This document shows, piece by piece, positions 27,787-36,646 of a DNA stretch of 64,000 nucleotides (within the stretch, counting starts at the first letter, position 1; each line of letters begins with the position of its first letter). The position numbers and the translations under genes were made by a program. Source of the DNA: Streptomyces hawaiiensis (GTDB lineage: Bacteria; Actinomycetota; Actinomycetes; Streptomycetales; Streptomycetaceae); the NCBI RefSeq assembly GCF_004803895.1, contig NZ_CP021978.1:2232001-2296000 (forward strand), given 5' to 3'. The notes under the pieces are model-generated. The model was given only the letters and a program-made list of their open reading frames with translations, searched no databases and had not been told where the DNA came from.

Positions 27787-28485
27787 ATGGTCCCCCGCGC
27801 GACGCTTCCGCCCCTCACCGGACTTCTCGTCTTCCAGCCCCTCAAGCGGCGGTACTGCGCCGAGTGCCGGCAAGGGCCGCTTCCGCTGCTCGTCCTCGAG
27901 GACGGCGCCCCGCGCTGCCTCGACTGCGCCGACCTCGGGCATCTGGTGTTCCTGCCGAGCGGCGACACCGCGCTGACGCGCAGAGCGCGGGAGGAGAGCA
28001 CGCTGTCGGCGGTGGTCGTGCGGTTCAACCGGCGCAAGGGCCGCTACGAGCGGCAGGGCGTTCTGGTCGAGGAGGCGGCGCTCGCGCGGGCCGAGCAGCG
28101 GTGTCTCGCGGACGCCGAGGCACGACGGCGGCGGCGGGTGCGGGACGCGCGGCGGCGGGCGGCTCAGGACGCCCTGTTCGCCCAGGCCTTCGCGGCGGAG
28201 ATACTCCGGCTGTTTCCCGGGTGCCCGGCCGACCGGGCGCGGGCCATCGCCCTGCACGCCTCGGAGCGGGGCAGCGGGCGGGTGGGCCGCAGCGCGGCGG
28301 GGCGTGCGCTGACCGAGGGTGCGGTGACCTCGGCGGTCGTGGCGTCCGTACGGCATCTGGACACGCCGTACGACCGGCTGCTCATGAGCGGCGTGCCCAG
28401 ACACGAGGCGCGGCGGCGGATCGCGCCGGCGGTGGCGACGGTGCTGAGGGGCTGGACCGAGGCGGGGCTCGGTTCCGCGGGGTGA
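27787..28485 (+). CDS. DUF2293 domain-containing protein
   Basis: A 232-aa protein. A short N-terminal Cys4 cluster (YCAECRQGPLPL...CLDCADLGHLVF) could bind zinc. A very basic segment (ARRRRRVRDARRRAAQ) follows, then the DUF2293 core (EILRLFPGCPADRARAIALHASERGSGRVGRSAAGRAL). It ends with SVRHLDTPYDRLLMSGVPRHEARRRI. The combination suggests a nucleic-acid-binding protein, but no function is known. ATG 27787 follows GGGGGAA by about 10 bases. The gene is divergent from the uridine-kinase-like gene. Confidence 0.85.
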   Translation: MVPRATLPPLTGLLVFQPLKRRYCAECRQGPLPLLVLEDGAPRCLDCADLGHLVFLPSGDTALTRRAREESTLSAVVVRFNRRKGRYERQGVLVEEAALARAEQRCLADAEARRRRRVRDARRRAAQDALFAQAFAAEILRLFPGCPADRARAIALHASERGSGRVGRSAAGRALTEGAVTSAVVASVRHLDTPYDRLLMSGVPRHEARRRIAPAVATVLRGWTEAGLGSAG

Positions 28486-28649
28486 CGTGGCGGTATCGGT
28501 GAGCCGGGCTGACACGGCCGTTCGGTGGACGTGGACGTCTGCTTATGGCCCTGCGGCCCTCGGCCATGGTCACTGTGCCCGTACGGGAATTCACTTGTGG
28601 TGCGAAAGGGCGCCGGGCAGGATCCCGGCTCGACGGGCGGGAGAGGGAC

Positions 28650-29129
28650 ATGATCGACGGACCGTACTTCGTGCTGACGGTGCTGGGGGTGCTCGGGACC
28701 GGCCTGGTGGCCGGGGTGTTCTGCGGGTTCTCCACCTTCGTGATGCGCGGCCTCGGCATGCTGCCGCCCGCGCAGGGCGTCGCCGCGATGAACGCGATCA
28801 ACGTGGCGGCGGTGACCCTGCCCTTCATGATCGTGTTCCTGGGATCGGCCGTGCTGTGCGCGGTGATCGCCGTGGTGACGTTCGTGCTGTGGCCGGACGA
28901 GGGGACGGTGGAGCTGCTGGTGGGCAGCGCGCTGTACCTGTTCGGCTCGTTCGGGCCGACCATGGTCGCGAACGTGCCGCGCAACGACGCGCTGGCCAAG
29001 CTGGAGCCGGGCACACCGCAGGCGGCGGCGTACTGGCCGGCGTACGTACGCGAGTGGACGCTGTGGAACCACGTCCGCACGGCCGCCTCGGCCGGGGCGG
29101 CGCTGGCGTACGTGCTGGCGCTCACCTGA
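28650..29129 (+). CDS. DUF1772 (anthrone oxygenase-like) membrane protein
   Basis: A 159-aa protein with four predicted membrane segments (VLTVLGVLGTGLVAGVFCGF, LPFMIVFLGSAVLCAVIAVV, LLVGSALYLFGSFGPTMVAN and a C-terminal one). The NVPRNDAL and LWNHVRTAAS motifs are typical of DUF1772, to which anthrone-oxygenase-like proteins belong. ATG 28650 lies 5 bases after GAGAGGG. The GCTCACCTGAC at the stop codon is repeated exactly 24 bases downstream (29144-29154). Confidence 0.85.
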   Translation: MIDGPYFVLTVLGVLGTGLVAGVFCGFSTFVMRGLGMLPPAQGVAAMNAINVAAVTLPFMIVFLGSAVLCAVIAVVTFVLWPDEGTVELLVGSALYLFGSFGPTMVANVPRNDALAKLEPGTPQAAAYWPAYVREWTLWNHVRTAASAGAALAYVLALT

Positions 29130-29286
29130 CACCCGAGCCGGCCGCTCACCTGACGTCCACGCACGCGGCGACAGGCACCGGCCGGGAGGCGGACGTATCG
29201 TGACGAAAGGAGTGCCGCACGAGGAGTGAGAAGAGGGCCGCCCGCCGACGCGCGGCCTGTCACACGCGCACGCGAGGAAGACGGCC

Positions 29287-30777
29287 ATGGCCGATCCCAA
29301 GGGTTTCATGACCACGCCCCGCCAGGACTGGCCGCGCAGGCCGGTCGAGGAACGGGCGCGGGACTGGGACGAGGTCTACGTCCCCGGGGCGCTGCTGCCG
29401 ATCATCAGCAAGCAGGCCGACCGCTGCATGGACTGCGGCGTCCCCTTCTGCCACGAGGCCTGCCCGCTGGGCAACCTGATCCCCGAGTGGAACGACCTGG
29501 TGTCCAGGGAGGACTGGCGGGCGGCTGCCGACCGGCTGCACGCCACGAACAACTTCCCGGAGTTCACCGGACGGTTGTGCCCGGCGCCGTGCGAGGCGGG
29601 GTGCGTGCTGGCGATCAACCAGCCGGCCGTCACCATCAAGAACGTCGAGTGCGCGATCGCCGACCGGGCCTGGGAGGAGGGGTTCGCGCCGCCGAGGCCG
29701 CCGGAGCGGTTGTCCGGCAAGACGGTCGCGGTGATCGGTTCGGGTCCGACCGGGCTGGCCGCGGCCCAGCAGCTGACGCGAGCCGGGCACACGGTCGCCG
29801 TGTACGAGAGGGACGACCGGCTCGGCGGTCTGATGCGGTACGGCATTCCCGCGTTCAAGATGGAGAAGCGCCATCTGGAGCGGCGGCTGGAGCAGATGCG
29901 GGCCGAGGGGACGAAGTTCCGGACGTCGACGGCGGTCGGGCGGGACATCGGGGCCGACGAGCTGCGGAGCCGCTACGACGCCCTGGTGCTCGCCACCGGG
30001 GCGACCGCATGGCGTGAACTCCAGGTTCCGGGGCGGGAGCTGGCAGGCATTCACCAGGCGATGGCGTACCTGCCGCCGGCCAACCGGGTGTGCGAGGGGG
30101 ATCTGGAGACGTCCCCGCTGTCGGCCGCCGGGAAGCACGTCGTCATCGTCGGCGGTGGCGACACCGGCGCGGACTGCCTCGGGACGGCCGTCCGGGAGGG
30201 TGCCGCGTCCGTGACCCAGCTGGACATCTACGCGCTGCCGGACACCGAGCGCGACGAGGACACCGAACCCTGGCCGACGTACCCGATGCGGGTCTACCGG
30301 CTGTCCGCCGCCCATGAAGAGGCCCGTGACCTGCGGACCGCCCCGGTCGCCGACGCGGATGCGCGGCTGTTCGCGGCGTCCACGCTGCGCTTCGACGGTG
30401 ACGCGCAGGGGCATGTGCGGTCGCTGCACCTGGTCGAGGTGGACGCGCGGCGCCGGCCGGTGGACGGCACCGGGCGGACGCTCCCCGCCGACCTCGTGCT
30501 GCTCGCCCTCGGTTTCTCCGGGCCCGACCGGGGGGACGGGCTCGTCGATCAGCTGGGGCTGGAGATGGAACCGCGCGGGACGATCGCGCGGGATTCCGCT
30601 TTCGCGACGAACGTGCCAGGGGTGTTCGCCGCGGGGGACGCGGCCCGGGGACAGTCGCTCATCGTGTGGGCGATCGCCGAGGGGCGGGCGGTGGCGGCGG
30701 CCGTCGACCGTCATCTGACGGGCAGTTCGAGGCTGCCGGCGCCGATCGGGCCGTACGACCGGCCCATGATGGCGTAG
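29287..30777 (+). CDS. gltD: Glutamate synthase small subunit-like NADPH oxidoreductase
   Basis: A 496-aa flavoprotein of the GltD type. The N-terminal Fe-S region has CMDCGVPFCHEACPLGN and CPAPCEAGC. It is followed by FAD-binding VIGSGPTGLAAAQQL, GGLMRYGIPAFKM and the NADPH site VIVGGGDTGADCLGTAVREG. The C-terminal motif TNVPGVFAAGDAARGQSL completes the FAD domain. In the enzyme it feeds electrons from NADPH to GltB for glutamate synthesis. No gltB lies next to it, so it may be a paralogue that serves another reductase. A GAGGAAG site precedes ATG 29287. Confidence 0.93.
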   Translation: MADPKGFMTTPRQDWPRRPVEERARDWDEVYVPGALLPIISKQADRCMDCGVPFCHEACPLGNLIPEWNDLVSREDWRAAADRLHATNNFPEFTGRLCPAPCEAGCVLAINQPAVTIKNVECAIADRAWEEGFAPPRPPERLSGKTVAVIGSGPTGLAAAQQLTRAGHTVAVYERDDRLGGLMRYGIPAFKMEKRHLERRLEQMRAEGTKFRTSTAVGRDIGADELRSRYDALVLATGATAWRELQVPGRELAGIHQAMAYLPPANRVCEGDLETSPLSAAGKHVVIVGGGDTGADCLGTAVREGAASVTQLDIYALPDTERDEDTEPWPTYPMRVYRLSAAHEEARDLRTAPVADADARLFAASTLRFDGDAQGHVRSLHLVEVDARRRPVDGTGRTLPADLVLLALGFSGPDRGDGLVDQLGLEMEPRGTIARDSAFATNVPGVFAAGDAARGQSLIVWAIAEGRAVAAAVDRHLTGSSRLPAPIGPYDRPMMA

Positions 30778-30800
30778 GCCGCCGCCCCGTCCGGGGACGA

Positions 30801-31286
30801 TCACCGCTCGTCCGTCCCCGCCACCTTCCCCGTCGACAGCGCCACCCGGTTCCACGTGTTGATCGTGCAGATCAGAGCGAGAATCCGGGCCAGTTCCCGC
30901 TCGTCGAACCGAGCGGCGGCCTGCGCGTAGACGTCGTCCGGGACACCGGCGTCGGCGACGAGGGTCATCGCGTCCGTGAGGGCGAGAACCGCCTGCTCCC
31001 GCTCGGTGAAGAAGTGGCGGGCCTCGCGCCACACGGCGACCATGTGCAGCCGGTCCTCGCTCTCGCCGGCCTTGCGGGCGTCGTCCGTGTGCATGTGAAG
31101 GCAGTACGCGCAGTGGTTGAGGTGCGAGGAGCGGATCTGGATCAGTTCGACGAGGGCCGGGTCGATGCCCTCGCGGGCGGCGGCGTCGAGGGCGATGAGG
31201 GCCCGGAAGGCCTTCGGGGCGGACGTGCCGAAGTCCAGCCGGGTCGCCGCCACAGGGGTGCTGTTCGTGTTCGTGTCCGTCGTCAT
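30801..31286 (-). CDS. Carboxymuconolactone decarboxylase/AhpD-family protein
   Basis: A 161-aa CMD-fold protein. The redox-type CxxC is visible in SSHLNHCAYCLHMHTDDARKAG, with the conserved His three residues after the second Cys as in AhpD alkylhydroperoxidases. INTWNRVALSTG is also typical of the family. ATG 31286 has GAAGGGC just upstream; TTG 31295 is a weaker alternative. It is divergent from a MocR regulator 47 bases away, which is likely to control it. Confidence 0.88.
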   Translation of the reverse strand: MTTDTNTNSTPVAATRLDFGTSAPKAFRALIALDAAAREGIDPALVELIQIRSSHLNHCAYCLHMHTDDARKAGESEDRLHMVAVWREARHFFTEREQAVLALTDAMTLVADAGVPDDVYAQAAARFDERELARILALICTINTWNRVALSTGKVAGTDER

Positions 31287-31333
31287 GCCCTTCAACCTAC
31301 GTGCCGGAAAGACCCGCTGTATGGTGCACTTTC

Positions 31334-32746
31334 ATGGGGTCATCGTGGGTCAATTCAGCGGAGCGCATCGGGTCCGATCTGCATCTGGAGCTGACCGGGC
31401 CGGGCGGCCGGCGGGCGGCTCTGATCCGGGCCCTGCGCGAGGCCGTGCGCAGCGGGCGGCTCGCTCCGGGCACGCGGCTGCCGCCGTACCGCTCGCTCGC
31501 GGCGGACCTCGGCGTCGCCCGCAACACGGTGGCGGACGCGTACGCGGAGCTCGTCGCGGAGGGCTGGCTCACCGCCCGGCAGGGCTCGGGGACGCGGGTC
31601 GCGGAGCGTGCCGAACCGCTGCGGCCCGCCGCTCGCCTGCCCAAGAAGGCGCCGCCACGCGCGCGTGGCCCCCGGCACGACCTGACGCAGGGCACGCCGG
31701 ACGCCTCGGCGTTCCCGCGCACCGCCTGGCTGGCGTCCTACCGACGGGCCCTGCAACAGGCACCCAACGAGGTGTTCGGGCCGGGCGACCCCGCCGGCCG
31801 GGCCGAACTGCGGGAGGCGCTCACGGAGTACCTGGCACGCGCGCGTGGCGTGCGGACCGAGCCGGGCCGGATCGTGATCTGCTCCGGCTTCGCCCACGCG
31901 CTGCGGCTGCTGTTCGGCGGCGGCGTCCTGCGCGGGCCGCTGGCGGTGGAGGCGTACGGGCTCGGGTTCCACCGGGAGGTCCTGGCCACGGCCGGGGTGC
32001 GGACCGTTCCGCTGCCCCTCGACGAAGACGGCGCGCGGATCGACCGGCTGGGGCGCGAGCGGGCCGTGCTGCTCACGCCGGCGCACCAGTTCCCGACCGG
32101 CGGCCTCCTGCATCCCGCGCGCCGGGCAGCCGTGATCGACTGGGCACGCGCGCGTGACGGGCTGGTCCTGGAGGACGACTACGACGGGGAGTTCCGCTAC
32201 GACCGCAAGCCGGTCGGCGCCGTCCAGGGGCTCGACCCCGAGCGCGTGATCCACATCGGCTCGGTCAGCAAGAGCCTGTCGCCGGCGGTGCGGCTGGGCT
32301 GGATGGTGCTCCCGGAGCGGTACGTCGACGCCGCCCTGGCCGCCAAGGGCGAGCGCGAGGCGTGGGCGAGCGTCCTCGACCAGCTGAGCCTGGCGGACTT
32401 CATCGCCTCGGGATCGTACGACCGGCACGTGCGGCGGATGCGGCTGCGGTACCGCGGCCGCCGGGACCGGCTCGTCGCGGCGCTCGCCGAGCACGCGCCG
32501 CACATCGAGGCCACCGGCATCGCGGCCGGGCTGCACGCGGTGCTGCGGCTGCCGCCCGGCACCGAGGCGTCCGCGGTCAAGGCCGCCGCCTGGCAGGGCA
32601 TCGCCCTCGACGGCCTCGCCGCGTTCCGGCACCCGGAGACGGACATGCCGGTGGGCGACGGGCTCGTCGTCGGGTACGCGACCCCCTCCGAGCACGCCTA
32701 CGGGCCGGCCCTGGAGGCGCTGTGCGGTGCACTGCCGCCACCGTGA
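31334..32746 (+). CDS. MocR/PdxR-type transcription factor (GntR HTH plus aminotransferase fold)
   Basis: A 470-aa two-domain regulator. A winged GntR HTH ([24 protein letters not shown], then [26 protein letters not shown]) is joined by a linker to a fold-type I aminotransferase domain. The PLP-Asp is in [14 protein letters not shown] and the PLP-Lys in [17 protein letters not shown]. Such proteins sense PLP or an amino-acid adduct and are typically divergent from the gene they control, here the AhpD-like gene. ATG 31334 lies only 47 bases from the neighbour's start, so both promoters overlap. Confidence 0.9.
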   Translation: MGSSWVNSAERIGSDLHLELTGPGGRRAALIRALREAVRSGRLAPGTRLPPYRSLAADLGVARNTVADAYAELVAEGWLTARQGSGTRVAERAEPLRPAARLPKKAPPRARGPRHDLTQGTPDASAFPRTAWLASYRRALQQAPNEVFGPGDPAGRAELREALTEYLARARGVRTEPGRIVICSGFAHALRLLFGGGVLRGPLAVEAYGLGFHREVLATAGVRTVPLPLDEDGARIDRLGRERAVLLTPAHQFPTGGLLHPARRAAVIDWARARDGLVLEDDYDGEFRYDRKPVGAVQGLDPERVIHIGSVSKSLSPAVRLGWMVLPERYVDAALAAKGEREAWASVLDQLSLADFIASGSYDRHVRRMRLRYRGRRDRLVAALAEHAPHIEATGIAAGLHAVLRLPPGTEASAVKAAAWQGIALDGLAAFRHPETDMPVGDGLVVGYATPSEHAYGPALEALCGALPPP

Positions 32747-32785
32747 CCGGCCCGAAGCGGAACCCTGGGAAGCCCCCGCGGCGGC

Positions 32786-33598
32786 CTAGGTTTTGCGCCC
32801 CACGGCCCCGTATCCCGGAATCACCCCGTCGTCCTGCCCGGGCACGGGCTCGCCCAGCTCGGGGTGCCAGCGGTGGGGCACCTCGACGCCGGGTTCGACG
32901 AGGTCGAGGCCGTCGAAGAAGCGGGTGAACTCCTCGCGGGAGCGCAGGGCCAGGGTGACACCCGCGGCGCGCAGCTTCTCGGTCGCCGCCTTCGACTCCT
33001 CCGGGGTGAAGTCGGCGGTCGCGTGGGTCATCACCAGGTAGCTGCCGGAGGGCAGTTCGGCGAGCAGCCGCCGGACCAGGTCGTGGGCGCCGTCCTCGTC
33101 GGAGACGAAGTGCAGCAGCGCGACGAGCGACAGCGCGACGGGCCGGGTGAAGTCCAGGACCTTCCTCGCCCCCTCCAGGATGGCGTCCGGGTCGCGCACG
33201 TCGGCCTGGAGGTACTCGGTCGCACCCTCGTCCGTGCCGCGCAGCAGGGCCGCCGCGTGGGCCAGGACGATGGGGTCGTTGTCGCAGTAGACGACCCGGG
33301 CGCCGGGCGCGGTCTCCTGGGCGACCTGGTGGAGGTTGGGCTCGGTCGGGATGCCGGTGCCGACGTCCAGGAACTGCCTTACGCCGCTGCGGGCCAGCCA
33401 GCGCGTGGCCCGGTGCATGAACGCGCGGTTGACCCGCGCCATCACCGGCACCCGCAGGTCGAGGGTGAGCATCTGACGGCCCATCTCCTCGTCGACCGGG
33501 TAGTTGTCCTTGCCGCCGAGGTACCAGTCGTACATCCGTGCGGGATGGGGTCTGGTGGTGTCGATCTGGACGGCCGACGTGGGGTCCTGCCCGGTCAT
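32786..33598 (-). CDS. SAM-dependent methyltransferase, Methyltransf_19 (DUF574) family
   Basis: A 270-aa protein. The start TTRPHPARMYDWYLGGKDNYPVD is the hallmark of this actinobacterial family. The nucleotide site is FLDVGTGIPTEPNLHQVA, with VVYCDNDPIVLAHA binding the SAM ribose. PVALSLVALLHFV and SYLVMTHATADF follow. Streptomyces carries many copies, often beside XRE/DUF397 genes as here, and no substrate is established. GGAG lies 8 bases before ATG 33598. Confidence 0.9.
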   Translation of the reverse strand: MTGQDPTSAVQIDTTRPHPARMYDWYLGGKDNYPVDEEMGRQMLTLDLRVPVMARVNRAFMHRATRWLARSGVRQFLDVGTGIPTEPNLHQVAQETAPGARVVYCDNDPIVLAHAAALLRGTDEGATEYLQADVRDPDAILEGARKVLDFTRPVALSLVALLHFVSDEDGAHDLVRRLLAELPSGSYLVMTHATADFTPEESKAATEKLRAAGVTLALRSREEFTRFFDGLDLVEPGVEVPHRWHPELGEPVPGQDDGVIPGYGAVGRKT

Positions 33599-33689
33599 GA
33601 GGCACTCCGTAAGGCACAGAGGGTGGTCAATTCAGCACCAGCGATGCAATGTCGGCTGGATGGGTCGAGCGACGGCGACGGCAATCACG

Positions 33690-33944
33690 TCAGGACAGCA
33701 GGAAGTCCGCCTGCCCCGCCTTCGCTCCCTCGATGAAGGCCGTCATCTCGTCGGTGGTGTAGATCAGCGCCGGACCGTCCGGGTCGGTGGACTGCCGGAC
33801 GGCGATACGGCCGTCGGCGAGTTTCATCGCCTCCAGGCAGTTGCCTCCGTTTCCGCCGCTCCACGGCTTGTGCCAGCCTTCGCTGCCCAAGTCGCGCGCG
33901 GGCATGCCGTTGTAGACGTGTTTGCGCGGCTTGATGCGATCCAT
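33690..33944 (-). CDS. DUF397 protein (whiJ-type partner)
   Basis: An 84-aa protein of the DUF397 family: WHKPWSGGNGGNCLEAMKL, then RIAVRQSTDPDGPALIYTTDEMTAFIEGAKAGQAD. The family members sit beside XRE regulators and in WhiJ-type systems are thought to antagonise them. ATG 33944 follows the XRE stop codon with no gap, and the AAGGAG site lies within the XRE gene's last codons, so the pair is translationally coupled. Confidence 0.92.
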   Translation of the reverse strand: MDRIKPRKHVYNGMPARDLGSEGWHKPWSGGNGGNCLEAMKLADGRIAVRQSTDPDGPALIYTTDEMTAFIEGAKAGQADFLLS

Positions 33945-34805
33945 TCACAGCTCCTTGCGGAGATCCCGGAGGATCTCCTTCGTGCGATGTGCCGTAGCGG
34001 CCTGCGCCGCCATGCGGTCCATGACCTCGAGGTGGGTCGCCACCTCGGTGCGCGCGTCGAGATAGACCGCGCCGGTCAGGTACTCGCTGTAGACCATGTC
34101 CGGCAGTTCGGGCATGGCGAATCGGAACAGCACGAACGGCCCGTACGTGCCCGGGTGCGGCCCATTGGCGAACGGGGCGATCTGCAGCGTCACGTTGGGG
34201 AGCTTCGTGGCGTCGAGCAGTTTGTCGATCTGGTCACGCATCACCTCCGGCCCGCCGGCCGGACGCCGCAGCGCGGTCTCGTCCATCACGACCCACAGCC
34301 GGGGCGCGTCCTCGCGGGTGAGCAGGTCCTGGCGCTGCATGCGCAGGGCGACGTGGCCCTCGATGTCCTCGGGCCGGGTCTGGCCGATGGCTCCCGACCG
34401 GAGCACGCCGCGCGCGTAGTCCTCGGTCTGCAGCAGCCCAGGGACGAAATGGGGCTCGTAACTGCGGATGACGTCGGCGGCGCCCTCCAGGCTCACGTAC
34501 ATCGAGAACCAGCCGGGCAGGATGTCGTGGAAACGCTGCCACCAGCCGGGCCTGTTGGCGTCCTCGGCCAGTTCGACGAAGGCTTCGGCCTCGTCGTCGG
34601 GGATTCCGTAGGCCTTGAGGAGCAGTTGCAGGTACGGGATTTTGAGGGCGACCTCGGCCATCTCCATACGGCGGACCGTGGCGGGGGCGACACGGAGGAT
34701 GCGCGCGGCCTCCTCGCGCTTCATCCCGGCGCGTTCCCTCAGGTCCAACAGACGTCGGCCGAGAACGACCTGACCGACCGTCGGCGCGGACCGCGGTTCA
34801 CTCAC
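33945..34805 (-). CDS. XRE-family regulator with DUF5753 (WhiJ-like)
   Basis: A 286-aa regulator. The N-terminal helix-turn-helix is LGRRLLDLRERAGMKREEAARILRVAPATVRRMEMAE (about 17-52). It is followed by the DUF5753 sensor domain with EPHFVPGLLQTEDYARGVL, RMQRQDLL, LRRPAGGPEVMRDQIDKLL and PFVLFRFAMPELPDMVY. This is the WhiJ-like group of Streptomyces, which influences differentiation and works with a DUF397 partner and an anti-sigma-like ATPase. Both are adjacent here. The divergent region to the ATPase gene holds two palindromes that could be its operators. Confidence 0.92.
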   Translation of the reverse strand: MSEPRSAPTVGQVVLGRRLLDLRERAGMKREEAARILRVAPATVRRMEMAEVALKIPYLQLLLKAYGIPDDEAEAFVELAEDANRPGWWQRFHDILPGWFSMYVSLEGAADVIRSYEPHFVPGLLQTEDYARGVLRSGAIGQTRPEDIEGHVALRMQRQDLLTREDAPRLWVVMDETALRRPAGGPEVMRDQIDKLLDATKLPNVTLQIAPFANGPHPGTYGPFVLFRFAMPELPDMVYSEYLTGAVYLDARTEVATHLEVMDRMAAQAATAHRTKEILRDLRKEL

Positions 34806-34879
34806 GCTCCACCTCCACGAAGAGTTGTGACGAGCCGGTCACAGAAAACGCTGACAGCCCGGCGGCGCCATGCGAAGAC

Positions 34880-34910
34880 CTTTTCGAAAAGCCGATCCGA
34901 ACAAACGTTC
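34880..34910. promoter_or_regulatory. Divergent control region of the whiJ-like locus: palindrome and SOS-box-like site
   Basis: CTTTTCGAAAAG (34880-34891) is a perfect 12-bp palindrome. Eight bases further, GAAC-AAAC-GTTC (34899-34910) matches the core GAAC-RNNY-GTTC of the actinobacterial LexA box, with imperfect outer bases (CCGAAC...GTTCCG). Both lie between the XRE start (34805) and the ATPase start (35048). Confidence 0.45.
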
Positions 34911-35047
34911 CGAACGCATCTTCGACGATCTCAACTGGCGCCGCGCGGGGTGCTGTTGCGAGCAGTGTGCCACGGCCTTCCAGACCGTCACACAGCACTC
35001 TGCAATTTTCAGAGTGACACTTGCCAAGTGTTCACGGCGGGGCGATA

Positions 35048-35713
35048 GTGGCAAGCGTGATTCCGTCCGCGCCCTTAGGAACAGATGCCGCCGCAGGCCC
35101 TCTCGGGCTGGGCGCCGCCACGGGAGAGGTCTCCCTCGGGACCGCTGCCGAGCGCCGGTTCCGTTTCGAGCTGGCCGCACATCCGGGTTCTCCCGCCCAG
35201 GCCAGACGCCTGACGCGAGCCCGGCTGACCGGCTGGTCGGTGTGCGCGGACACCTGCGACAGCGCGGCCCTGGTGGTGTCCGAGCTGGTCACCAACGCCA
35301 TCGTGCACACGGCGAGCACCCACATAGTGTGCGAGCTGCACGACAGTGACGACCTGGTGCGGATAGCCGTGCGCGACGAGGGCTGCGCCCCGGGTCAGCC
35401 CCACGCCGCCAGCCGGACACGGCCCGAGGAGGAGCACGGGAGGGGACTGCTTCTCGTCGACGCTCTCTGCCATTCCTGGGGCGCCCATGAGAACGGCCCC
35501 GGACTGCTGGTCTGGGCCGAGCTGCCGCGCACGGCGGACACCACCCCGCACGATCCGGTCGAGCCCCAGGGGGACCTGGGCTGGGGCGCCCGCCCCAAGC
35601 GCGGCCCGTCCGACGCCCCGGACGACGGGGACGAAACCCGTCAGGCACGCCACACGCGGGGCGCCCCGGAGGTTCCCCCTCAGGAGCGTCGCCGAGATCG
35701 GGGGCACGCATGA
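35048..35713 (+). CDS. ATP-binding (HATPase_c) anti-sigma-like regulatory protein
   Basis: A 221-aa protein with a single GHKL ATPase domain of the RsbW/SpoIIAB type. The N box is SAALVVSELVTNAIVHTAS, the G1 box VRDEGCAPGQP and the G2 box EEEHGRGLLLVDALCHSWG. The C-terminal ~55 residues are polar and probably disordered. Such short ATPases recur in Streptomyces next to XRE/DUF397 pairs, which form the other side of this divergent locus. GTG 35048 follows GGCGGGGCGATA; an upstream TTG at 35021 is less likely. The stop overlaps the next gene (ATGA). Confidence 0.88.
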   Translation: MASVIPSAPLGTDAAAGPLGLGAATGEVSLGTAAERRFRFELAAHPGSPAQARRLTRARLTGWSVCADTCDSAALVVSELVTNAIVHTASTHIVCELHDSDDLVRIAVRDEGCAPGQPHAASRTRPEEEHGRGLLLVDALCHSWGAHENGPGLLVWAELPRTADTTPHDPVEPQGDLGWGARPKRGPSDAPDDGDETRQARHTRGAPEVPPQERRRDRGHA

Positions 35714-36144
35714 GCCCGGTGCAGGGAGGCCGCGTGCTGAACCTGGACACACTGGTGCGCGTCCGGCGCGGGCTGCGGACGCCCGGCCCGGCCCTGCGGC
35801 TGCCCGTGCCCGACGGCATGACCGCCCCGCTCGGCTGCGACGCGATCGCCGTCCCCGCCCACGTCGGCCCGCTGGTCATGCCGCGGCTGCCCCGCGTGGG
35901 CTGCGTCTACGCCGACGAGACGCACTGGTATTGGCTGGTGCCGTCCGACTCCGACCACGCCCTGGAGTGGCCCGCCCCGGCGCGGTACGTCACCGGCGCG
36001 CTCGTCCCGGATCTGCCGGAGATCCCCGACCTGGTCCACCGCCCGGACGGCACGCTTCCGTACACCCCGCCGATCCCCCTCTACCTGGCACTGTGCCGCG
36101 TGACGGGAACGGCCCCGTCCTGGTCCCGCCCGGTCAGCGCGTAG
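35710..36144 (+). CDS. Hypothetical protein coupled to the whiJ-like ATPase gene
   Basis: A 144-aa protein of unknown function. It shows no membrane segment or known motif; notable parts are LGCDAIAVPAHVGPLVMPRLPRVGCVYADETHWYWLVPSDSDHALEWP and LPEIPDLVHRPDG. Trp- and Pro-rich strands suggest a compact beta protein. ATG 35710 overlaps the ATPase stop, so the two are made together and it may be a partner of the ATPase. Confidence 0.7.
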   Translation: MSPVQGGRVLNLDTLVRVRRGLRTPGPALRLPVPDGMTAPLGCDAIAVPAHVGPLVMPRLPRVGCVYADETHWYWLVPSDSDHALEWPAPARYVTGALVPDLPEIPDLVHRPDGTLPYTPPIPLYLALCRVTGTAPSWSRPVSA

Positions 36145-36646
36145 ACCCGGGCCCGCGACCGCCCCTCGCACGACCGTCTTTCGCACGGCAGCCCCGAGCG
36201 CCCGGCCTCGCGCGACCCGGCCTCCGCCCGCCCGATCTTCTCGCAGGCGACCCCGAGGCGACCCTGTACGACGAACCCGCACACGGACCGGCCCCCGTCC
36301 GCCCGATCGCCACCCAGCCGCACGACAAACCCCCACGCGGACGGCCCGTCGGACGCCCGGTCTCCACCTCCGCAGGCCCGGCCCGCAGCACAACGCCTGC
36401 GCAGCAGCCCCGCACGGCCGCCCCGCGCACGACCGACGCCCGCCCGCCGGCCTGACCACCGCCGACCCGGGTGCCGCACTCCGTCCGCTCCCCCGGCGCG
36501 GCCCCGCGCCGCCCCGCACTTCCTCCCGGCCAGGTCGTGCGCCCGCGCGCATCCGGCGCCCCGGGCTGCGCCCTGCCCGGGATGAGGTCCGCCCCGCGAT
36601 AGTGGGCCGCTCATGGGCGGGGCACGAGGCGGGGAGGCGGTCGACG
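36145..36646. other. 500-base gap of degenerate, C-rich repeats without a supported gene
   Basis: Open frames exist on both strands only because of the high GC content; their translations are Arg/Pro/Ala-rich with no domain. The DNA is C-rich on the plus strand and contains loosely repeated blocks, for example CGCCCGATC at about 36228 and 36301, and related CGCACACGG/CACGCGG segments. A GGGGAGG ribosome site for the ABC gene lies at 36631-36637. Confidence 0.5.

Noticed and set aside
36145..36612. Minus-strand frame with repeated GFVV segments as a repeat protein
   Set aside because: The similarity comes from degenerate C-rich DNA repeats; there is no ribosome site and the residues are almost all Arg/Gly/Ala.
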